A stretch of 56,164 nt of DNA from a virus: positions 1 through 56,164 of the IMG/VR virus record IMGVR_UViG_3300030105_002581; one strand, written 5' to 3'. The notes beneath the pieces are model-generated. The model saw only the letters and a program-made list of their open reading frames with translations, was not told where the DNA came from and made no database searches. Shown here in pieces: positions 32,432 to 41,344 of the stretch. The translations under genes and the position numbers were made by a program. Position 1 is the stretch's first letter, and every line of letters starts with the position of its first letter.

Positions 32432-33258
32432 GATAGCAACGCCCCTTTTATTTTCTGTAGTTCTTCAACGTATTGGTTAGCCCCAAAGAAGGATAGTATC
32501 TCAGACGCTAGATCAAAGTATGTCTTATTATAAACCATCATCTTAAGGATGCCTGTATCTTTATTTTCGGCTAGAGCCTTATCTATTTCTTTTTTAAGAG
32601 ATGCAATATCAGTAAAGGTTCCTATGTTAGGTATAGTCTCTTCTGATAGTACTAAAGGAGTACCCCCTAGAGAACAGGTATCTTTCCATGTCTCCTGCCC
32701 CAAGTCTAGAACAACACTACTAGAACATATAACATCCGCTTTCATATTGTTATCTATAGTCCCCAAATAGTTAGGCACCTGAATCTTATTAGGCCCGAAC
32801 ACCTTGGTCTTATATGAATTACAAACGAAATCAAGAATAGCCCCTACTCTAGAGTCTATCTCAAGCCGATCCGAGAATATAACTACCTCACTAGTAAGCT
32901 TCTCTCTTTTAGTACCTCTATTTAGTTGAGCGACGTTCGCCCATACTGAAGGTCTAACTGTAGGAAAGTCCTTTATCCCGTCAAAGGTAAGGACAAGATT
33001 GGGCCCGAACTGCTGAAGGTCGGAGTCTGCCATGAGGACTACTGCTACATTAGGGTAGTGAGTCCTTGCTATATGGAGTTCTCTTGGAGATATGTTCCCT
33101 TCGCAGAACAGCATATCTAACTTTGTCTCATCGAACATATCCATTATTGGTTTTGTTGCTGAGTCCCATATTAATGTTTCTATATCAGAACAGCACTCAA
33201 GACTAGAGCACAATCCGTTAAACACAGGACTATCACTTTTGTTAAAAACCGCTTTCAT
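32428..33258 (-). CDS. Glycosyltransferase-like protein (CgeB-type GT-B)
   Basis: The 276-residue product resembles CgeB/DUF3880-type glycosyltransferases: alternating strands in the first half (DMLFCEGNISPRELHIARTHYPN, VAVVLMADSD), then a second Rossmann-like half with CSSSVVLDLGQETWKDTCSLGG and VYNKTYFDLASEI, where this family has its conserved N-T-Y-x-x-R/L motif. It would move a sugar from a nucleotide donor to an unknown acceptor. It belongs to the chain of overlapping sugar genes. Confidence 0.6.
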   Translation of the reverse strand: MKAVFNKSDSPVFNGLCSSLECCSDIETLIWDSATKPIMDMFDETKLDMLFCEGNISPRELHIARTHYPNVAVVLMADSDLQQFGPNLVLTFDGIKDFPTVRPSVWANVAQLNRGTKREKLTSEVVIFSDRLEIDSRVGAILDFVCNSYKTKVFGPNKIQVPNYLGTIDNNMKADVICSSSVVLDLGQETWKDTCSLGGTPLVLSEETIPNIGTFTDIASLKKEIDKALAENKDTGILKMMVYNKTYFDLASEILSFFGANQYVEELQKIKGALLS

Positions 33259-33968
33259 AGTATCTTCCTTGCCTTTTCTAAGTCCCTTGAAGTATCAATG
33301 TCTGTAACTAATGCGTCTGGATTCTCAATACACTTAATCCTACAACCTCTGTTTATTAACTTATTGATGGCCTCGAACCCAAAAAGCTTCTTGTTTTTCT
33401 TATCCCAAACAATCTTTTTAAATCTATCTAGATCATTCCCCTTTAAGTATAGCAGCTGATTCCATTTAAGGGGAAGGTCATACATCATGTTCTCAAGGTT
33501 CCCTCTATTGTTTACTATACAACCAACCTCATCGTCGTCCATGTAGGAACCCTCAGAAACAGATATGCACGAAACGTTGTAGTCGAGTGACAGGAGGGCT
33601 TCTTTATTGAATATCAAGTCCCCATAAAGAATCAATACACTACTACTTACACAGGCTCTTAGCCCCATTCCTATGCTTCTAGAAACGTTGGTATTCTGAT
33701 AGTTCTCGTTCTCTACCTTTATTACTTCGCTTGGTAGAGCATCCATGAGTTTGTTAGCTTCAAATCCACAGACTGAGATAATTTTAAACTTATTGAATGC
33801 TTCTTTTATTGCCTTATACTGATGCTCAAAGATAGTTTTGTTCTTTATCTTTATAAGAGGCTTCGGCCCATAGGACTTCATCCTCTTCCCGAGACCTGCA
33901 CAGGGAATCACAATAGTAATCTCCTGCTCGTCAAGATCTTTTTTCTCGAATATAGTATGTTTAGTCAT
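33255..33968 (-). CDS. Sugar-phosphate or phosphocholine nucleotidyltransferase
   Basis: The motif IPCAGLGKRMKSYGPKPLIKI (residues 21-41) is the NTP-binding signature of nucleotidyltransferases (LicC, GlmU-N and RmlA type: AGxGxR...xPKxL). ILYGDLIFN in the middle supplies the metal-binding Asp, and a late TDIDTSRDLEKA matches the C-terminal DI(D/N)T segment seen in LicC and related enzymes. The reaction would be NTP plus a phosphorylated sugar or alcohol giving an activated donor and pyrophosphate. It supplies donors for the neighbouring glycosyltransferases (inference). MobA- or IspD-like activity is an alternative. Confidence 0.8.
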   Translation of the reverse strand: MTKHTIFEKKDLDEQEITIVIPCAGLGKRMKSYGPKPLIKIKNKTIFEHQYKAIKEAFNKFKIISVCGFEANKLMDALPSEVIKVENENYQNTNVSRSIGMGLRACVSSSVLILYGDLIFNKEALLSLDYNVSCISVSEGSYMDDDEVGCIVNNRGNLENMMYDLPLKWNQLLYLKGNDLDRFKKIVWDKKNKKLFGFEAINKLINRGCRIKCIENPDALVTDIDTSRDLEKARKIL

Positions 33969-34339
33969 TTAAATATATTGTTTTCTATCTTTATAGATCG
34001 CAATCCATTAGCGAATATAAATTCATTTAGCTGATCGAGGCTTTCTATCTTCATGTCAGAAGGAACAACTCTCTTATTAATAAAGTAAGCGCCACAGTCA
34101 GCATATATTAAAGCTATCTTAGAGCTCCCTTGATTGAACAGACCTACTATTCTGGAGACAGCTTCTTCACTAGCAAACCCAAGGCCTCTAGGAAGGACTC
34201 CGAACACATCGTATTCAGGACGTGTATAAATATCAGAAACGAATTTAGGATCGCCTAGTATGTTTATCCAAGTAGCAAGTCTCTCGTGGGTTTGTGTCGG
34301 CCTATAGCCATCGGTTATTATGACGACGGTTTCAAGCAC
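33965..34339 (-). CDS. Unknown small protein of the sugar cluster
   Basis: I chose the GTG start (MLETVVIITDGYRPTQTHERL) because GGAG lies eight bases upstream; a TTG two codons earlier is too close to that site. The 124-residue product has an alpha/beta pattern (TVVIITDG, YDVFGVLPRG, SKIALIYADCGAYF) but no family motif that I recognise. It overlaps both neighbours. It may belong to the glycan pathway. Confidence 0.55.
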   Translation of the reverse strand: MLETVVIITDGYRPTQTHERLATWINILGDPKFVSDIYTRPEYDVFGVLPRGLGFASEEAVSRIVGLFNQGSSKIALIYADCGAYFINKRVVPSDMKIESLDQLNEFIFANGLRSIKIENNIFK

Positions 34340-35163
34340 GGACAAATCTCCTCTATATCAAGAATAAAATCGGCACCGTTCTGCTCAAACTCTTTAACTT
34401 TATCTTCTAAATGAATACCAAAGCAATTACCTGCATGTTTTTTATGTAGAATATGACTGACTATCATTCCGTTAAAGCCTTCCTTTGGCTTCGCGATAGC
34501 AAAGGGTATCATCTTATTCAAAGTTGTGTCTTGAAGTTCTAAGCTAAAGCTCTCAGGGACAACAAAGCCGGAATCAAAAACGATATAAAGACTAAATCGC
34601 TTACTCTTAGTTCTGTCTAGAACGAAGTCGATACGCTGTCTTACAGTCACTTCTTCTTCTGTTGCTAGGAACTGCTGTACACTCCATTCAAAGATACCGT
34701 CATACCTGCTCATGAAGGACATCATCACATGAGTATCTATATCGTTAGACTTACAAACAGTCAAGATGCTAGGGGGATTGTACTGAGCACTCAAGCTCTC
34801 TAGAGTACTACTAAGTTCGTCTAGAGTATTGTCCTTGTCTGAGAAAACAATCGCATGATATCTAGGCTTGACCTGTTTCTCTACAATACTTTTAATATCA
34901 CTTGAGGAATACTTCTCTGCCCATTCTTCTGTTCTCCGGTACAGGCAGTATCTATTATTGATTACAAAGAATTCATTATCGAACTCATCATAGGCTTCTA
35001 TGACATGACTCCCGTTCTCCTTATATAGATCAATTCTATCGAACTCACAACCTACTTGTGTCTGTCCTTCCTTTACGGAAAAGATACATTCCCTACAGGA
35101 GGTATGCAGTTGCTCTAAGTTTTCAGGTAGAGGTTCTTTCTTTTCTAGGTTATTCTTAATCAT
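34318..35163 (-). CDS. GT-A-like protein with N-terminal Cys motif
   Basis: The 281-residue product opens with SCRECIFSVKEGQTQVGCEFDRIDLY (four Cys counting the later RYC; possible metal site), then an acidic strand region. From about residue 100 it has a family-2 glycosyltransferase-like run: YHAIVFSDKDNTLDELSSTLESL, SILTVCKSND, and FSLYIVFDSGFVVP, where a DxD/DSG-type motif would bind the donor. C-terminal CPC is present. I recall similar Cys-headed proteins in other phage glycosylation clusters. The donor and acceptor are unknown. Confidence 0.55.
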   Translation of the reverse strand: MIKNNLEKKEPLPENLEQLHTSCRECIFSVKEGQTQVGCEFDRIDLYKENGSHVIEAYDEFDNEFFVINNRYCLYRRTEEWAEKYSSSDIKSIVEKQVKPRYHAIVFSDKDNTLDELSSTLESLSAQYNPPSILTVCKSNDIDTHVMMSFMSRYDGIFEWSVQQFLATEEEVTVRQRIDFVLDRTKSKRFSLYIVFDSGFVVPESFSLELQDTTLNKMIPFAIAKPKEGFNGMIVSHILHKKHAGNCFGIHLEDKVKEFEQNGADFILDIEEICPCLKPSS

Positions 35164-35576
35164 GGGCGAAGAGCCTCCAATAAATATTTGTTTCCAGAGA
35201 TAGTAGCAAACAGAATCTGAAACCCTACGGACTCCAGCATTTTTCTAACCTCATGAATAGAGTTCATACGAACCCTTCCGTTCAAGAGATGGATAGAGGC
35301 ATCTGCTGCCGTCATTGACCCTTCACTTACACCTTTAGTGACTTGAATAGCGTCAGTCCCAACGATCTTAATAGATCCTCCATGACGAATCTTAGAGGCT
35401 ACTAACTGTAGAATCTCTGGTCTTTCATCGTACTCAAGAACCTCAATCAACTCTATCTCATTATACACAGCACTTGGAAGAGTGTCAATCTTATTACTGG
35501 GGATGCACTCTAATGTTGACCCTATAGCTACCAAAGAAGGTTTCGATTTATTTTCTACGTATACACAGGCTTTCAT
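35160..35576 (-). CDS. Truncated SAM-methyltransferase-like protein
   Basis: This 138-residue protein resembles the C-terminal half of a class I methyltransferase: a strand/helix EILQLVASKIRHGGSIKIVGTD (the 'LKPGG' region), then a helical segment, and a final VRKMLESVGFQILFATISGNKYLLEALRP (the typical 'll.. aGF ... y.l.a' ending). The usual glycine-rich SAM loop is missing from its N-terminus (VYVENKSKPSLVAIGSTL), so it may have lost catalysis or act structurally. It lies between two sugar-transfer genes and shares an ATGA overlap with the next. Confidence 0.6.
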   Translation of the reverse strand: MKACVYVENKSKPSLVAIGSTLECIPSNKIDTLPSAVYNEIELIEVLEYDERPEILQLVASKIRHGGSIKIVGTDAIQVTKGVSEGSMTAADASIHLLNGRVRMNSIHEVRKMLESVGFQILFATISGNKYLLEALRP

Positions 35577-35585
35577 CCTTAACTC

Positions 35586-36554
35586 CTATAATTTGAAAAC
35601 TACTTTTGAAATGTAAGAGAACACTTGGTTCCACTTATTTGTAAATGAACTCTTGTCTGAATACTTATCTAAAACAACTTGTCTAGCTGCGTTACCAATA
35701 TCCTGACCCTCGATGCCAAGGCTTTCCGCTAGGAGATCATGTAGCTCGTCTATTGTCTTATAGAGAAATCCTGTTTCTCCATGTTTAATTATACCCCTGA
35801 CATCTGGGCTATCTGGAGCGATCACTATACAGCCAGAAGACATTGCCTCAAGAGCCTTGATATCCATACCAGCCCAAGTCGCTATAAATACCTTACTACT
35901 ATTCGTAATCTCATGAGACTTTTTATCCTCATTATCAAAGAGGCCGACAGCCCCACTCTTACTAGCGAATTTCATAACGGTATGGAATAAGTCGGGAGGG
36001 GTATTGTTATCGATAGCTAAAGGGATTGTTTTCTCATCAGGAGAATACATCTCAGAGTCAATATACGGCTCAATAGTCATGCGGATAGATTGTGGGTTTG
36101 CCGCAGACTTAGACTGAACAGCAGAGCCAATAGTTATATTAATATGTCCAGACCGAGACATGATCTCAGGATTGATGTTAGGAGAAATCCCGAATGGGTT
36201 CTTTTGAATCTGCTCTTCTCCAGCATGGTCTGCAAGGATCATAGGAACATGTAGTTGCCGAGATAGTTGAAATCCGAGATCAAACTCTTGAAGCTTGTCG
36301 TTAACTAAAACACAGTCAATATATGTATCTTTAAATTGATTGGTGTCACCGTTGATTAAGAAGGCATTACTAGGGAGTGCAGAGATCCCTTCCTTCCAAG
36401 ACGATAGTCCTTCTTTCTCCATTACGTAAATCTCACAATTCACACCCTCAAACAAACTCAAGAACTTCTCATTTTCTCTACAGAAAGAGAGGCACTTTAA
36501 GGTTTGTCCATCAGTTCTAGTAGCAGACCGAATTAAGTTATTCATTACATGCAT
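35586..36554 (-). CDS. Family 4-like glycosyltransferase
   Basis: The second half carries the GT-B donor-binding pattern: FIATWAGMDIKALEAMSSGCIVIAPDSPDVRGIIKHGETGFLY, with E-A-M-S-S-G matching the EX7E region and the HGETGFLY turn. The first half is more diverged. At 322 residues it is slightly short for GT4. The start used is the ATG with AAAGGA at six bases; another ATG nine bases downstream overlaps the upstream stop. It transfers a hexose from a nucleotide donor. Confidence 0.75.
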   Translation of the reverse strand: MHVMNNLIRSATRTDGQTLKCLSFCRENEKFLSLFEGVNCEIYVMEKEGLSSWKEGISALPSNAFLINGDTNQFKDTYIDCVLVNDKLQEFDLGFQLSRQLHVPMILADHAGEEQIQKNPFGISPNINPEIMSRSGHINITIGSAVQSKSAANPQSIRMTIEPYIDSEMYSPDEKTIPLAIDNNTPPDLFHTVMKFASKSGAVGLFDNEDKKSHEITNSSKVFIATWAGMDIKALEAMSSGCIVIAPDSPDVRGIIKHGETGFLYKTIDELHDLLAESLGIEGQDIGNAARQVVLDKYSDKSSFTNKWNQVFSYISKVVFKL

Positions 36555-37576
36555 AGTATTTCCTTTAGGGTGGCTGCTTGATTCTCTAAAGAGAAGACCG
36601 AGCTCTTTTCATTTTTCTTTGTACTAGTAAATGCTTCTCGCATACATTCTCTGAGAGATGAGATATGAGGGACTAGACCCTTTTCTCTAGCAGTAAACAT
36701 ATCTGCCAAAGGCCTGTCGGGACAGAGCAAGACATCCTCATGAGACTTCACGAGCCATCCATTGTCCTCGGTTATGTGCTCTGACATTCCTGATTTGTCA
36801 AGAACAATAGCTGGGTTCCCCATCGCCATCCCTGCAGCAATGTCAAGGCTAAAGTCTATTGTAGAAGCTACGTCAACAACACAGTGAGTTACTTGGTGAA
36901 GCTCCTCTGCGAAACAATCAGGAGCAATCTCAATAGAGGGAGAGTAGTCTATGTGAGGAAACTTACCTACCCTCTTTCTAGAGTCCTGTATCATCTGTTC
37001 TGCTTTTCCTTTGTCCGTAGTATGGATAACCAAGTAAACGTTCTCGTTCGTATGGAATTCAGATAGATAAGCATCAAGTACTGCCTTAGCACCGCCCTTT
37101 TCCTCTAGGCTTCCTCCAGAGAAGTAGAACTTGTAGTTAACGTCTGGGATGTTCTCTTTTCTTGCCATGTCTCCGGGAATAGCCCCTCCAATAACACTAG
37201 CTCTTTCCTGTAGTTCTTCAGGAAGGGCATTCTTTTCCGCACTAGTGCAGACAAAAATATCATCCATTAGGTTAAGGTAGTTAGACCATCCTTTGTTATC
37301 AATCGTCTCTACGGGAGTAAAGCAAACGTTTCTTTTAGCTAGTCCCGTGTAACTTAGATAACTAGGAAGAGTATGCTGGATTACAACATCAAACTCTGGG
37401 TGCCTTACTGATTCAAGTCTATCTATGATGGGATCTTGAAACCCTCCTCCACTAAAGAAGATAGGTCTTGTGGCTAGGTCGATCTCTTCAATCATATCTA
37501 GAGACTTAAGTAGACACCTGCTGTTAACGCCCCATGCATCTGCTTGTCTGTACGGCCCTATAAACAATACTTTCAT
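36545..37576 (-). CDS. Family 4-like glycosyltransferase
   Basis: The 343-residue product begins MKVLFIGPYRQADAWGVNSR, the usual GT-B N-terminal strand and glycine turn. Its C-terminal half reads CVVDVASTIDFSLDIAAGMAMGNPAIVLDKSGMSEHITEDNGWLV, the nucleotide-sugar binding region with the E/D-x7-E pattern changed (D in place of the first Glu). It overlaps or abuts its two neighbours. Likely cytosolic. Acceptor unknown. Confidence 0.75.
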   Translation of the reverse strand: MKVLFIGPYRQADAWGVNSRCLLKSLDMIEEIDLATRPIFFSGGGFQDPIIDRLESVRHPEFDVVIQHTLPSYLSYTGLAKRNVCFTPVETIDNKGWSNYLNLMDDIFVCTSAEKNALPEELQERASVIGGAIPGDMARKENIPDVNYKFYFSGGSLEEKGGAKAVLDAYLSEFHTNENVYLVIHTTDKGKAEQMIQDSRKRVGKFPHIDYSPSIEIAPDCFAEELHQVTHCVVDVASTIDFSLDIAAGMAMGNPAIVLDKSGMSEHITEDNGWLVKSHEDVLLCPDRPLADMFTAREKGLVPHISSLRECMREAFTSTKKNEKSSVFSLENQAATLKEILCM

Positions 37577-39225
37577 TATCGCCCTTCCTTTCCTTGGTAA
37601 GCTGTCTTCAAAAAGGGCTCATCGGCCAACGTCGCCATTCCGCACCTGATCTGCTCAGAGACAAGTTTATTCTTCGCTTTGTTTTGTAAAATAGCCCAGA
37701 ACGTATCTCTATCGAAAGGCTCTAAGGATCCACCATCAACGACGGCTCCTAGGTTTAATGACTTGATAAAGTTCTCTGCTTGGTAGGAGTAGGCTTTCTC
37801 TGGAGTGTTTGCTACGTTTACCATAGACCACCTTACGAAAGCTTCATTGCTCGGGAGGTTTGGTTTCTCAGTAGGTATCCTGAACAGCCTAGGAGGAGCA
37901 TCCCATTTGCCTTGAACCCCTACCGGCGTATAGGTGTCTATGTACTCTGCCCAAATGTTGGCAGTGTCATTCCAGTTATACCTAGCTATAGCTCCGTTCC
38001 TAGAGAGCATAGAGACTTTCCCTCTCTCTTCAGGAGATAGAGAAGAATGCTCTAGTAGTATCTCGGCTAAGTGCTCATTGTCTGGATATGCTCTTTCAGC
38101 ATCTGTCTCCAGTTCCCGATACATGTTCTTTACTTTTATAGGATAACCATTAGTAAACCGAACAACATCCTCCATAGCACTATAGTCTGTTGCAGCTACA
38201 GGAACCCCACAGGAGGCAGCTTCTACTTGAGGCATACCAAACCCTTCACAGATAGCGTATTGGACATACATGTCCATGAGATTGTAAACCTTAACCAAGT
38301 CAGGAATCTCAAGACCAGCAGCTACGCTGGGCAGTACACAGGAAACATTTCTACATCTAGGACAACTGGTTAACGCGTCTTGAAAAGAAGAGGCGAAGTA
38401 ATGCTGGCAATGTCTACAGACATAAGTAACCAGAACCTTAGACGCTAGTGCATTATCAAGAACACCTTCTGCTATGTTCCATCCTTGTTTCTCTGGATAG
38501 CTAGTGTGCAGATAAAGATAAGACTTGTCTGCAATCTCAGCCGGTGCATTGTCCAAGAAGATTCTGAATGACTTCATCAGCTCTATGAAAAGTTTTCTCT
38601 TCTGATTTCTCATAACTGTGCCGACCACATAGCTGTCAGCAGGGATACCAAACTCTTCTTTGTGCTCTCCCTTTGAAATGACTGGGGCATATACCTCTGG
38701 ATCTAATGCAGGAGAGGCGCATCCAATTACATTTAATGTTCCTCTAGACTGAGCCTCTAGGGTTCTTGTTCCAAACTCTGAGTACGTAAACAAGGCATCG
38801 CAATCAGCGAAGGTCTCAAGCCACTCTCTTTTCTGAGGGGCCGAGTCTACAGTGGGCATCCAAACCCAGTGAAAGAAATCCCTCATGGAAGAATCAGCAA
38901 TCCAGTTATCCATCCACGGATCACGATAAGTGATAACGATGTCGGGCTTAAAGCTAAGGACTACCTTGTCGAATCTCCAGTACCCGAAGTGATTAGCTGG
39001 GTGAGCGTCATAGGCTGGTCTATCATTATCGGAGACGGGAGTGTTCGCAAAAAATGTCCAGCCTACATCTTGACCATGCTCAGGTACTCCATATGAGGCA
39101 AACTCTGCCAACTCATATTTCCCTGTTGAGTGAAGCCTTTCTAAGACCTGCTTGGCGTATGTCCCAAATCCAGATGCCAGCTTGTTAGATTCCGTTACAA
39201 ACAATACTCTTTTTTTTCTAGACAC
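37576..39225 (-). CDS. Family 4 glycosyltransferase with inserted zinc ribbon
   Basis: This 549-residue GT-B enzyme has the N-terminal fold (VLFVTESNKLASGFGTYAKQVL) and a donor site with E327-GFGMPQV-E335 (EX7E) and ASCGVPVAATDYSAMEDVV. Between the Rossmann halves, C270-x2-C273 and C288-x2-C291 form a zinc ribbon, an uncommon insertion in this family. The gene's start overlaps the sigma factor stop by eight bases. The ribbon may bind the acceptor or a partner protein, or nucleic acid if DNA or a nucleotide is the acceptor (inference). Confidence 0.85.
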   Translation of the reverse strand: MSRKKRVLFVTESNKLASGFGTYAKQVLERLHSTGKYELAEFASYGVPEHGQDVGWTFFANTPVSDNDRPAYDAHPANHFGYWRFDKVVLSFKPDIVITYRDPWMDNWIADSSMRDFFHWVWMPTVDSAPQKREWLETFADCDALFTYSEFGTRTLEAQSRGTLNVIGCASPALDPEVYAPVISKGEHKEEFGIPADSYVVGTVMRNQKRKLFIELMKSFRIFLDNAPAEIADKSYLYLHTSYPEKQGWNIAEGVLDNALASKVLVTYVCRHCQHYFASSFQDALTSCPRCRNVSCVLPSVAAGLEIPDLVKVYNLMDMYVQYAICEGFGMPQVEAASCGVPVAATDYSAMEDVVRFTNGYPIKVKNMYRELETDAERAYPDNEHLAEILLEHSSLSPEERGKVSMLSRNGAIARYNWNDTANIWAEYIDTYTPVGVQGKWDAPPRLFRIPTEKPNLPSNEAFVRWSMVNVANTPEKAYSYQAENFIKSLNLGAVVDGGSLEPFDRDTFWAILQNKAKNKLVSEQIRCGMATLADEPFLKTAYQGKEGR

Positions 39226-39676
39226 TTTTTTTAGTCGCTTCCTTTATTCTTTTTATAGCATTGTAAAAAACACGTTTTACATATGGGACTTTGTTTCCTG
39301 TTATGTTAGCCATCTCGGATAACTTGTATCCCATCCTTCGTAAGTCAAACAACTCCTTCTCTTCTTCCTTCAAGGCGATAGGAATATTATCCCAAAAGTC
39401 TTCTTTCATATAGTATAAAGAAGTGTAGCTATTCGGGATAGAGCAGAATAAACCCTTTTTCTGCTTCTTTATCTCCTTGATGATTTCCCAGCGGATAGGG
39501 TTCCAAGCGAACGGTGAAAGTTTGCAACCTCGTGACTCATCATATTTTCTAAGAGCCTTCCATAGCCCAATACGTCCAGCCTGAGTATAGTCATCTCGTT
39601 CAGACGCTGTCTTCGGACTAAAGGAGTTGACTACAGAGATTACAAGTCCCATGTTTTCTTCTATTAAATCATCCAT
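39218..39676 (-). CDS. Small sigma-70 family RNA polymerase sigma factor
   Basis: Residues 5-72 match sigma region 2: ENMGLVISVVNSF, RDDYTQAGRIGLWKALRKYDESRG and FAWNPIRWEIIKEIKKQKK (core binding and -10 recognition). Residues about 104-147 form a region 4-like helix-turn-helix (YKLSEMANITGNKVPYVKRVF). At 152 residues it is shorter than ECF sigma factors and lacks regions 1 and 3. It probably directs host RNA polymerase to phage promoters, perhaps those of the late + arm. The ATG follows TATAATAGTATATAAC with no ribosome binding site, so the mRNA may be leaderless. Confidence 0.85.
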   Translation of the reverse strand: MDDLIEENMGLVISVVNSFSPKTASERDDYTQAGRIGLWKALRKYDESRGCKLSPFAWNPIRWEIIKEIKKQKKGLFCSIPNSYTSLYYMKEDFWDNIPIALKEEEKELFDLRRMGYKLSEMANITGNKVPYVKRVFYNAIKRIKEATKKSV

Positions 39677-39685
39677 GTTATATAC

Positions 39686-39693
39686 TATTATAG
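39686..39693 (-). promoter_or_regulatory. TATAATA promoter-like element before the sigma gene
   Basis: On the - strand GCTATAATAG lies about ten bases before the sigma factor ATG. If this is a -10 box, transcription would start at or very near the ATG. There is no recognisable -35 hexamer at 16-18 bases. It matches the elements at 28004 (+) and 53949 (-). Confidence 0.45.
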
Positions 39694-39706
39694 CGTCCCT
39701 TTCAAA

Positions 39707-41344
39707 CTAACTTGTTAATTGTTCCACTTTTTTTATCAAAAAACTTCCTCTATTTTTATCCTTAGACCCTCGCATGAGAACAGTGTTGCCCTCATGAAGG
39801 AGCTTTTTGTACTTATCCCATTCTTCAGAGAAGGCTGTTATGTTATCTAGGGAGCAGCTCGCATCACTAACTGTGACGAAACCCATCTTTTGCCCCTTAG
39901 ATTTACCTTTCTTAATAGTCCACTCTCGAACGGAATCTACTTGTACAGCTAAGGCTATCCCATGCTCGGCATTAAAACCGTCAAGGAACTCCTTGCAAGA
40001 ACAATTTGATTTGCTGGTATCATAATCCTCAACCTTGTTACAGGTCAGGGCTATCCCCAAAAGCTCTTCCTCTTTCTTAGCAATCCAAGAAGGAGAATCA
40101 TAAAGATCATATCCCGGATTGTCATAGGAAGCTATTAGGTCTTCTATCATAGGGATTCTATCCTTTCTGAATATAGGACGGTTCTTATCTTTCACCCTAG
40201 AAGCCTCAACCATTGCGGTAATAGTATCCTTAGTACTAACCTCTGGGTGCTCTAGCTTGTAGTTGTTTAACCATGACTGCTCTCTACCAGTGAACTCTTT
40301 CATGATGTTAAAATAATGGAGCATCTTAGAACGCCCAATATTAAAACAATCAAATGCCCCTGCTAAAATCAGTGAGGAGAACGCCTTCTTATTTACATAT
40401 GGTGCAATCCGTATCAGGAAACAGTCCCATCCACATTCAGAGATATCTATTTCATTAGACTCGATATGCTTCATGAGTTTCTTAAAGACTGAAGCCCCAA
40501 CATTCTTAATGTTCGTGATTCCATAGGTAGGGTTCTCACCAATCAGTTGGAAGTGTTCATTCATGTGCTGGATACTAGGAGACATAACATGGATGTCCAT
40601 TGTCTTAGCATTGTTTACTAGCTCATGAACTTCCCAGAAGGTATCTGGCTTTCCGATGGAGTGCTTGAGGTACGCTGTGAAAAACTCTCTAGGGAAGTGA
40701 GCCTTTGCATATGCTGTTAGGTAGGAGTTGTAGGCGTAACTTATGGAGTGAGATTTATTGAAGGAGTATCTCTGAGACTTTTCAATCCAACTAAAGATTT
40801 CTTCAGCTTGTACTTTATTAACAATGCCCTTCTCTACAGCCTTCTCAAGGAAGGAAGTTTTAACCTTAGCCATTACATCCGCTTGCTTCTTACCAATAGC
40901 CTTTCTTAACGTGTCTGCCTCTTGGAGATCGAAACCCCCAATGTCAGTAGCAATCTTCATAGCCTGCTCTTGATAAACAAGGATGCCCTGAGTGCTCTGG
41001 AGGATTGGTTCAAGGGCATCATGGAGGTACACAACAGAATCTATTCCGTGCTTTCTATCTACATAGTGCATAGTCAGGCTCTTGCCATTCACCATCGAGT
41101 CCAGACAACCGGGACGCATAATTGCGATAAGGTCAGACAGCTCACTTATGTTTCTTGGCTTTGCCTGCTTCGATAAGGATCGTCCAAGCTGTGATTCCAG
41201 CTGGAAGATACCCTTCGTGTTTCCTTCACAGACCAAGTCCCATGTATGGGGGCACTCCAAGTCTAGCTTGGTAATGTCAGGATTAAAGATTACTTTTCCT
41301 GCATCGTCTGTTTCAAATTTACATCCGCAACTGAAGGTCTTCAT
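39707..41344 (-). CDS. dnaE: DNA polymerase III alpha subunit, C-terminal half
   Basis: This 545-residue protein holds the part of a bacterial type C polymerase after the palm: GIFQLES (45-51), DLIAIMRPGCLDSM, DRKHG, the fingers with GILVYQEQAMKIATDIGGF and RKAIGKK, the SFNKSHSISYAYNSYLTAYAK motif, a helix-hairpin-helix region (YGITNIKNVGASVFKKL), and an OB fold near the C-terminus (GIALAVQVDSVREW ... GFVTVSDASCSLD). No PHP or catalytic Asp triad is present; those are in the gene 0.7 kb upstream. No intein is visible. It overlaps the exonuclease gene by four bases (ATGA). Confidence 0.92.
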   Translation of the reverse strand: MKTFSCGCKFETDDAGKVIFNPDITKLDLECPHTWDLVCEGNTKGIFQLESQLGRSLSKQAKPRNISELSDLIAIMRPGCLDSMVNGKSLTMHYVDRKHGIDSVVYLHDALEPILQSTQGILVYQEQAMKIATDIGGFDLQEADTLRKAIGKKQADVMAKVKTSFLEKAVEKGIVNKVQAEEIFSWIEKSQRYSFNKSHSISYAYNSYLTAYAKAHFPREFFTAYLKHSIGKPDTFWEVHELVNNAKTMDIHVMSPSIQHMNEHFQLIGENPTYGITNIKNVGASVFKKLMKHIESNEIDISECGWDCFLIRIAPYVNKKAFSSLILAGAFDCFNIGRSKMLHYFNIMKEFTGREQSWLNNYKLEHPEVSTKDTITAMVEASRVKDKNRPIFRKDRIPMIEDLIASYDNPGYDLYDSPSWIAKKEEELLGIALTCNKVEDYDTSKSNCSCKEFLDGFNAEHGIALAVQVDSVREWTIKKGKSKGQKMGFVTVSDASCSLDNITAFSEEWDKYKKLLHEGNTVLMRGSKDKNRGSFLIKKVEQLTS

